Below are positions 57,228-64,000 of a DNA stretch of 64,000 nucleotides, piece by piece; position 1 is the stretch's first letter, and every line of letters begins with the position of its first letter. The notes beneath the pieces were generated by a model. That model saw only the letters and a list, made by a program, of their open reading frames with translations. It was not told where the DNA came from and made no database searches. Source of the DNA: Clarkia xantiana subsp. parviflora (lineage: Eukaryota; Streptophyta; Magnoliopsida; Myrtales; Onagraceae); the NCBI GenBank assembly GCA_036873135.1, contig JAPTYO010000015.1:12007683-12071682 (forward strand), given 5' to 3'. The translations under genes were made by a program, and so were the position numbers.

Positions 57228-60200
57228 CACTACAAGAATTAAGGATTATTGCGACGACTAAAATCATCGCAATAACCCTAAAAATCGTCGTTATATGTAT
57301 GTTGCGGCGACAAATCGTCGCAATAGCTTCGTCACTATAGACCCCCTAGCAATAGGTCTCTATTACGGCAAAATGAGCCGTCATCGCTATAGAGTGTGCT
57401 CTATTGCGAGGACGATTATCAACACAACTGAGAGATTAATTGTCGCAATTGATGTATCTATTGCGAGGATTTGATAAATATATTACGATGACGAATTTCA
57501 AATTATTGTCGTAGTAGGTACATATATTGTGAGGATTCTTCAATTGTGTTGTGATGAGAAATTCAAAATTATTGTCGCAATTGGTATCCCTATTGCGATG
57601 ATTTGATAGCTCTATTGCGACGATACACATAAAAATATTATTGCAGCAAGTACATGTTGTGATGATTTGGTAATTCTATTGTGACAAAAAAAATCGAGAT
57701 TATTGTCGCAATTAGTCTCCCTACTACTATGATTTAATAACTATATTGCGATGTCATATCTAAAAAATTTTTTAACAATAGATATACATATTGCATGGAT
57801 CTAATTCATTTGTGGCGATAATAATAACAAAATTATCATGTTTCTTAACATCTACTTAATAACATCGTTAGACTAATAATAATAAACACTCAAATAATGA
57901 TTTGCTTACAACCAAATAATGATATATTTAACCGTTGACATAATATAAAAAAATTATCTGCTAGGGGTTGGAAACTAATGAGCTTATTATATTCAATAGT
58001 GATCTTGATATGGTTCCTGATAGAATATCAATGAGGATGAGATAGAAAATGACATGATAATCCCATTAAGGCTTGAGGATCTTAACATGTTCTTCTTGAT
58101 ATCCTTCTTGAGTCTCAGAGAGGGATTACTGCGCAACTTATCCACATGATAAACCCACCCAACCGTTATTGCTCTCCAACTGCAACTTTAGAGACTGTAA
58201 ATAACACGAAAACTTGGTTAGATTTTTTCATGAAGAATGCTCACCCAAATTACTGACTCATTCCAAAAAAACCTATCTACAATCTCGATCCTAAGTATAT
58301 CATAATTCAGCATATGCAGGAAAAAAAAAATCATTTCAGTATATGCAGAATCAAGAATCACCAATTCAATATATGCAGAATTAGGGTATAAAGATGCTAC
58401 CAGGCTTGGACGGCCGAGACATCAAGACCGGAAGAACATGGAAAGCAAGGACAGAAGCACAGCAGATCGAGGATGGCGTTGTTCGACAATCTCTTGGGGC
58501 TTCCATCTCTAAACCCATCTCTAGAGTGCTCTAGTCAGTTTGTGTTTACAGAGCGTGATTGTGTTTGAGCGATTGTGTTTATTGAGCGTGATTTTCTGCT
58601 AGCCAATTTACTTCTCTGTTTGTGCGGTAAAATATTTACTTCATAAGGAAACAATATATTTCCTTAAGTTGCTGATAAGGAAAAGCATTAAATATATTTA
58701 TTTATTCCATAAAATCAGAATAGGTCTAATAGAGCTCAAAGTAGCGGTCTGGATTTGTTGATAGGGTATATTTCATCCAATTAGTTCACACGCACTCAAC
58801 AGATTGTTTCTCATGTAAAAAATAAGCACATATGATATATACAAAGATTTGATTTCACCTCTTAGATTATTGTCACGCGAAGAACACTTATAAGAACAAT
58901 TAAGTTTTTACCAAAAAAATCAGGATAATGTGATATTAAATTCTTCAAGTGTTTAATTTGTCCAAAACTACTCGAGTTTTTACTGTAATTTAAGACTTTT
59001 TAAGGTTTATATACTTTAGCATTTAAGGTTTAGAGTTTAATTTTTAAAGTTTTAAATTTAGAATTTAAGGTATTGGGTATGGTTTAGGGTTTAATGTTTT
59101 GAATATTAGTTTTAAGATTTCAAGATTTAAGGTCTAGAGTTTAAGGTTTGAAGTTTATAATAATTTAAGGTTTTGATTTTAAGATTTACACTTTAAGATT
59201 TTAGGGTTAAATGTATTAATATTATAAGGTTTTAAAGTTTTGGGTTTAAGGTATAATGTTTTAAGTATTAAGTTTTAAGGTTTAGATTTTAAGGTACAGT
59301 GTAGTAAGGGTTTAAGGTTAGAGTTTATGGTTTAGCATACTAAAGTTTTAAGGTTTTGTTGTTAAAGATTTAAGGTTTCAAGGTTTAGTGTTTATAGTTT
59401 AGGGTTTGGTTAAGAAATTTTTTCGAGTATAAATATCTTAGAATATAATCAATCGAGAAAAACGGTCGTCAGAAATTCTACATCACTCGCAATAAATCAA
59501 CTGTACTTGTAGGATATATGGCATCACAATAGATTGTATGTTGTCGTAATTGTTTTCAAGTAAAATTGGCACCAATTATTATTTTTTTTTTTTTGCGAAA
59601 TTTATTAATGCGAGAAAATTCATCAAAATTAAATATTACACATCCTCACAATACAATAATTCTAATGCGATAGTATGCCACCTATCAATATATTTTGTGT
59701 CGACACAACTATTTTCAGATAAAGTCATTCACGTCGAAATATTTCTGGGAAAATTGTTATTGCGATAAAATATGGGTCGCAATAAAATATTACAAATCCT
59801 CTTAATAAAATCAATTTATTATGAGGATATGCGGTCATCGTAATAGATAGCGTGTTGTCGCAATTGGTTTCTGGAAAATTTGGCGCCAAACTTTTTGTGT
59901 GGATTTTGTTATGGCGAGAAGGAGCCGACGCAATTGGATATTACACTTCCACGCAATAAACTCATTCTATTGCGATAACATGTGGTTCTAGCAATAGATT
60001 TGGTGTCGCAACAATTGAATATTACACATACTTGCAATAAACTAATTCTATTGCGACAATCTGTGACCCTAGCAATATTAGACATCCTCACAATAAATCC
60101 ATTCTATGGCGATGACATATGATCCTAGCTATAAAATAGGTGTCGTCGCAATTGTTTTCCTATAGATAATTGTCACGATATTTTGTGGAAAAATTGCTAT

Positions 60201-60919
60201 TGCGAGAATTTGTCGTCGCAATTAGATATTTAAAATCTGCAATAAACTCATTTTATTGCGATGATATGAGATCATCGCAATAGATTATGTTTCATCTCAA
60301 TTGGTTCCAGAATATTTTGCACCAAAATTTTGGACGGAAATTTGTATTGCGAGAAGCATTCGTCGCATTTGGATATTACACATCATCGCAATAAATCCAT
60401 TATATTATGACGACATATGATCAAAGCTATAAATTTGGATTCGTAGCATTTATTTTCCTATAGATAATTGACGCTAAATATTTATTGGGAAAATTGTTAT
60501 TGCAAGAACCCGTCATTGCAATTGAATAATCTTAGCAATAAACTCATTCTTTTGCGATGATATGTGGTCATCGCAATCGATTACGTGTCGTCGTAGTTAG
60601 TTTTCCATAAAATTTTGCGCCCAAATTTTGGTGGAAAATTTGTATCGCAAGAAGAATTCGTCGCAATTGGATATTACACATCATCGCAATAAACTCATTC
60701 TGCTGCGGGGATACCCGGTTCTCACAATAGATTTATCATCGTCGCAACACTTTTTATTGCGATGACCTGTTGTCGCAATTGACTATTGTGATGATGTTCT
60801 CGTCATTACTAGATGGTATGCGACAAAATGTGTAAGTCGTCGCACTAGACAATGTCTATTGCGAGGAAACGATGTCATCGCAATAGAAATCGTAGCTATA
60901 GACCAAATTTCTTGTAGTG
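57228..60919. mobile_element. Non-autonomous CACTA (En/Spm-type) element, 3.7 kb
   Basis: Ends CACTACAAGAATTAAGG and ...AAATTTCTTGTAGTG, with the 3-bp target duplication GTA on both sides (57225-57227, 60920-60922). Subterminal zones are packed with short words such as TATTGCGATGA, TCGTCGCAAT and ATCGCAATA in both orientations, as in CACTA transposase-binding regions. No transposase ORF. The interior includes a degenerate telomere-like stretch. Confidence 0.93.
58985..59410. repeat. Degenerate telomere-like TTTAAGG/TTTAGGG stretch
   Basis: Over about 420 bp the sequence is almost entirely composed of TTTAAGGTTT, TTTAGAGTTTAAGG and TTTAGGGTTT variants on the plus strand, related to the plant telomere unit TTTAGGG but irregular. 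Interstitial and inside the CACTA element. Confidence 0.75.
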
Positions 60920-61149
60920 GTAACTGAGACCTCTCCGCCTATAAAAGGGCAGAGGTTACCTCAGATCACATTACGTTTTGAGATACACACTTTGAGTTTA
61001 CTGCTTGTCAGTCCATACGAGATACTCATTTAAGCATCGGAGAGGGATTCTGGGTCACCGCCCGGTCTATCCCCTCTTGCAGGATTACGTGGAGCAAAGG
61101 AGCTCGGATCGCCGTCAAGATCGTACCGGAGTTCCACCGTGATCCAACA

Positions 61150-61169
61150 TTGGCGCCGTCTGTGGGAAC
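61150..61169 (+). other. Gypsy primer-binding site
   Basis: TTGGCGCCGTCTGTGGGAAC directly follows the LTR end CCAACA. It is the type of PBS used by many plant Ty3/gypsy elements (TGGCGCC... start). Confidence 0.8.
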
Positions 61170-61185
61170 GTGACAAAAAGCTAAT

Positions 61186-63285
61186 ATGCCTTCTACTCGT
61201 TCAATGGCGGCTGGCAAGCAAAGAAGACAAGGACAATCTGGTGGTTCCAGTCATCCTGCTGGGACGACTCTGAATTCACCACCGGAGCATGATGAGGACC
61301 AGAATCTCCCTGCTGAGGTCTCCCAGACAGGGGGGCACAACGAAGTCCCCGAAGATGCTGCTCAACACCAAGAGAATAGGGAGCAAGAGGCTCCTCCAAA
61401 TACGAACCTGACGAAGGCTGTGGCGGAGGCCATGCCAATGTTTTTGGCAGCCGTGGAGGCTCTCTTAGATCGGAGAGAGGCGGCGAGGAGACAGGAGGAA
61501 GTGGCCCCACTAGTAGAGGTTCAGAATGTGCAGGAGGCCCAACCTCGGAGCCAGGATAAGGGTAAGGAGCCTGCTCAGTCGGAGCGATTTGTGGTCGATG
61601 GGCCAGGACCAGTGCAGCATAGGACCATTCCCCTTAATGGTCCTATTACCCCCGATCAGGTGGTGAAGATCGTGAACATCTGCATGGGAGAGCAGAAGCC
61701 GCTGCTGTCGGAATTGAGGGATCGATCCTCTCATCCCTTTGTTCCCCGACTGATAGACACCCTCGCCCCGCCAGGGCTGGGTATCCCCACGATTAAGGAG
61801 TATGATGGCGAGGGAGATCCGGTTCGTCATGTCCAGAAGCACCTCATGGCGTGTCTGGGCAGAGCCCCGAATGAAGATATCGTGTGTACATTGTTCCCGA
61901 ACACACTTGGTGAGAGAGCCCTGACCTGGTTCTTCAGTCTGCCCCCAGGGTGCATCACTTGCTGGGCTGATATGCACGACCGCTTTATTCAGCAGTACCA
62001 GGGTCGTCGACGTCTGTTGAAGAGTGTGGGGTCCCTGACCCAGGTGGTGCAGAGGCCCGATGAGTCGCTGGCACAGTATTACCAGCGATACACTGCCAGC
62101 GTGGCGGAGATTGACAAGGAAATTTCAGAAGGTGAGACCATCCGTACCTTCATTCGGAACCTAACAGCCCCTTATGGTTCTGACTTGATGCACAGTGTGG
62201 CTGAGAAGCCTGTGTGGAATATGGAGGCATTGCAGAAAAGGCTGAAGCGGCAAATCGACGTCCAGGAGTCGAAAATAGCTGCTGGAGAACTTGAGCCCCC
62301 GAAGTCAAATAAGGGAAAGCAGTCGTCCAAACCCTTGGACGATCGTAAATCGAAGGACAAATCCGAGAGCAGTCGGAGTCGAGGCCGCTCTGATAGAAGG
62401 GAGGATAGGCGTTCCTCGAGGAAGGACAGGCGGGAGGATCATAACATTCATCTCAACAGCTCTATGGCGGAGGTGTTAACGGTCATGGAGCGACAGGGTA
62501 TCTCCAGGTACCCCCCGAAGAAGGAAGGAGAATTTTTTGGATCCTGCACCGATCGTTACTGTCGGTTCCACCGCGCAAATGGTCACGACACTAATCATTG
62601 TCGGGAACTGAATAAGGAGATCGAAAAGCTGACCCAGAAGAGGAAGCTTAAGGAGTTTGTCGGGGAGAAGCGGTGTCGATCCCGTTCTCGATCCCAATCG
62701 CGGTCCCATTCCCGATCCCGCGATCGGTCTCCAAAGAAGAAGAGGTCTGAGCCGGAGTCTTCTGGTGCCCGTAAGGAGAAGCGGGGTACTATCAATGTGA
62801 TCCATGGAGGATTTGCTGCGGGAGGTGATACCTCGGCCTCTCGGGAGGTTTATGCCTCTAGGATTTCTGCTGCTGTGGTACTGGGCAAGAGGTCCCGATC
62901 CTGGACCGCGAAGGAAGAGATGGTGATTTCCTTTTCCGTGGAGGACCTGATAGGAGTGGAGACTCCACATGATGACGCTTTGGTCGTGACCCTTGACGTG
63001 GATGGGTACGAGATGAAGCTGATTCTGATCGACGGAGGGAGCTCCTCCGATATTCTGTTTATGGATGCGCTGGAGGCCATGGGGAAAACGAAGAAGGACC
63101 TGAAGGAGGTGAACTTCCCGATGGTTGGATTCTCTGGCTTTACCTCCTATCCGCTAGGAGTGATCACCTTACCAGTGGAGTTTGGTAGTGGGTGGAAATC
63201 GGAGAGGAGGAACGTGGAGTTTGTGGTAGTTGAGTCCGCGGGGACCTACAACGCGATTATCGGGAAACTACCATCAGCCCGTTAA
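61186..63285 (+). CDS. gag-pro: Gypsy gag-protease polyprotein
   Basis: 699 codons from the ATG 17 nt after the PBS. Residues about 200-330 form the retrotransposon gag domain (PTIKEYDGEGDPVRHVQKHL, ALTWFFSLPPGCITCWADM at about 245, RRRLLKSVGSLTQVVQRPDE, SLAQYYQRYTASV). A charged RS/KD-rich linker (about 365-420) precedes a zinc knuckle of unusual form C-x2-H-x4-H-x4-C (C459-C472). Next is an Arg-Ser repeat tract (about 496-515). The retroviral-type aspartic protease has LIDGGSSSD (D616, with DGG instead of D-T/S-G). The frame runs to YNAIIGKLPSAR and stops. The pol frame begins one base earlier at about 63260, so a 1-nt loss probably disconnected pol. Gag itself is intact. Confidence 0.9.
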   Translation: MPSTRSMAAGKQRRQGQSGGSSHPAGTTLNSPPEHDEDQNLPAEVSQTGGHNEVPEDAAQHQENREQEAPPNTNLTKAVAEAMPMFLAAVEALLDRREAARRQEEVAPLVEVQNVQEAQPRSQDKGKEPAQSERFVVDGPGPVQHRTIPLNGPITPDQVVKIVNICMGEQKPLLSELRDRSSHPFVPRLIDTLAPPGLGIPTIKEYDGEGDPVRHVQKHLMACLGRAPNEDIVCTLFPNTLGERALTWFFSLPPGCITCWADMHDRFIQQYQGRRRLLKSVGSLTQVVQRPDESLAQYYQRYTASVAEIDKEISEGETIRTFIRNLTAPYGSDLMHSVAEKPVWNMEALQKRLKRQIDVQESKIAAGELEPPKSNKGKQSSKPLDDRKSKDKSESSRSRGRSDRREDRRSSRKDRREDHNIHLNSSMAEVLTVMERQGISRYPPKKEGEFFGSCTDRYCRFHRANGHDTNHCRELNKEIEKLTQKRKLKEFVGEKRCRSRSRSQSRSHSRSRDRSPKKKRSEPESSGARKEKRGTINVIHGGFAAGGDTSASREVYASRISAAVVLGKRSRSWTAKEEMVISFSVEDLIGVETPHDDALVVTLDVDGYEMKLILIDGGSSSDILFMDALEAMGKTKKDLKEVNFPMVGFSGFTSYPLGVITLPVEFGSGWKSERRNVEFVVVESAGTYNAIIGKLPSAR

Positions 63286-64000
63286 TGGCAGTTGCCTCTA
63301 CTGTGCACCAGAAGATGAAGTTCCCGACTGACCACGGAGTCGGGGAGGTCAAGGGCGACCAGGTGGCCTCCAGGAGGTGCTATGTTAATACCACCCGACG
63401 AAAGAGACGAGAGGCCATGGCCATCCTCCAGACCGATGCCGATCCCAGAGAAGAGTTTGGGCGTCCCGCCCCCATGGAAGATTTGAAGGAGGTCGAGATT
63501 GACGGACCTCAGAGAAAGGTGAAAATCGGGTCCGCCCTGTCTGACGAGAGGGCCCGAGAATTGATTGAGCTGCTGAAGGAGTTCAAGGAGCTGTTTGCCT
63601 GGTCCCCGAGTGACATGCCAGGAATCAGCCCCGACGTGATTGTGCACGAACTGAAGATTGATCCCGCGATCAAGCCTATCGCGCAGAAGAGGCGTCTGAT
63701 GGGCGCGGACAAGAGGATCGCGATCCAGCAGGAGGTGGGTAGGTTACTCGATGCTGGATTCATCAAGGAGCTCCGATTCCAGACTTGGGTCGCTAACCCG
63801 GTGCTGGTGAAGAAAAGCAATGGGAAGTGGCGGATGTGTGTTGATTTCAGCGATCTGAATAAGTCTTGCCCGAAGGACTGTTACCCGCTCCCGAGAATCG
63901 ACCAGTTGGTGGATGCCACGTCGGGACATGAGTTATTGAGTTTCATGGATGCGTACTCAGGATACAATCAGATCAAGATGGCTAAGGAAGATGCCCCCCA
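63264..64000 (+). pseudogene. pol: Gypsy pol, N-terminal part, frameshifted and cut by window end
   Basis: In the frame of ATG 63315 the sequence is open from at least 63243 to the window end. It reads TTISPLMAVASTVHQKMKFP and TDHGVGEVKGDQ (end of protease linker), RELIELLKEFKELFAW and SPSDMPGISPDVI. RT follows with KPIAQKRRLMGADKR, GFIKELRFQTWVANPVLVKK, GKWRMCVDFSDLNKSCPKDC, YPLPRIDQLVDATSGHELLS and FMDAYSGYNQIKMAKEDA. The catalytic YVDD region, RNase H and integrase would lie outside. Labelled pseudogene because of the frameshift from gag-pro. Apart from that it looks young. Confidence 0.85.

Larger units (their letters stand above)
56740..61149 (+). repeat. 5' LTR of the gypsy element, interrupted by CACTA
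   Basis: 56740-57227 plus 60923-61149, about 715 bp when joined, TGATGGGTTTCGC ... GTGATCCAACA. TATA box TATAAAAGG near 60940, shortly after the CACTA insertion, so the insert separates the upstream U3 from the core promoter. Confidence 0.8.
56740..64000 (+). mobile_element. Ty3/gypsy retrotransposon, 5' part, continues beyond window
   Basis: 5' LTR (56740-61149, split by a CACTA element), PBS, 699-codon gag-protease ORF, then RT in a shifted frame up to the window end. Gag and RT motifs (WRMCVDFSDLNKSCPKDCYP, SFMDAYSGYNQIKM) fit the TAT/Athila side of Ty3/gypsy. Possible left target base group TTAAT (56735-56739) cannot be verified. Confidence 0.9.

Noticed and set aside
63255..63270. Programmed -1 ribosomal frameshift at GGGAAAC between gag-pro and pol
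   Set aside because: In the gag frame the codons are GGG AAA C, not the X XXY YYZ phase needed. A 1-nt deletion is simpler.

Overview
This window looks like nuclear DNA of a flowering plant, probably a dicot. It is AT-rich and crowded with nested transposable elements. It carries two complete three-exon genes of the plant cation/H+ exchanger (CHX) family with GT-AG introns, and broken exons of a plant myosin and of a plastid-type pyruvate dehydrogenase E1 alpha subunit. I saw no bacterial gene organisation, no tRNA or rRNA gene and no CRISPR array. The species cannot be named from the sequence.

Layout from left to right. 1-1993: degenerate 3' half of a LINE ending in a short poly(A). 1994-3685: candidate non-autonomous Helitron with a strong 3' hairpin and CTAG end. 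4311-4899: a tRNA-like SINE whose head lies in a 162-bp tandem duplication. 4950-6198: a MULE-type element with about 220-bp terminal inverted repeats. 7158-15124: a Ty1/copia element with an intact gag ORF, a gutted pol, a 34-bp stub of 5' LTR and a full 3' LTR, inserted into an older minus-strand copia (15125-16192). 16530-17014: exon 1 of a CHX gene (copy A), cut off in intron 1 and fused to the 3' end of a Ty3/gypsy element (17015-18717), which in turn is joined to the 3' part of a second copy of the same copia (18718-21197). 21198-28207: minus-strand copia remnant plus intact CHX copy B and its downstream DNA, with MULE-type insertions. 29440-30091: a copia LTR fragment. 30092-44393: a long non-coding minus-strand gypsy-like element with several tandem arrays; its left LTR holds a 6.2-kb non-coding LTR element (LARD). 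44392-50635: third copy of the CHX segment with intact CHX copy C and an hAT element. 50635-52950: LARD-like interior carrying a MULE-type MITE. 53993-55899: myosin and PDH E1 alpha pseudo-exons side by side. 56740-64000: a Ty3/gypsy element whose 5' LTR is split by a 3.7-kb CACTA element; gag-protease is open, and pol starts after a one-base frameshift and runs off the window.

The unifying story is a segmental triplication. The block [copia 3' end - old minus-strand copia - CHX - downstream DNA] occurs three times (A truncated, B, C) at about 98% protein identity between the two intact CHX genes. Because the copies are so alike, each serves as an empty-site control for transposons that landed in the other. 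An hAT element (8-bp TSD), a MULE (9-bp TSD) and a LARD (5-bp TSD) can all be shown to be real insertions from this window alone. The only host genes likely to be functional are CHX-B and CHX-C, predicted endomembrane or plasma-membrane K+/Na+-H+ exchangers. Everything else is mobile DNA or gene debris.
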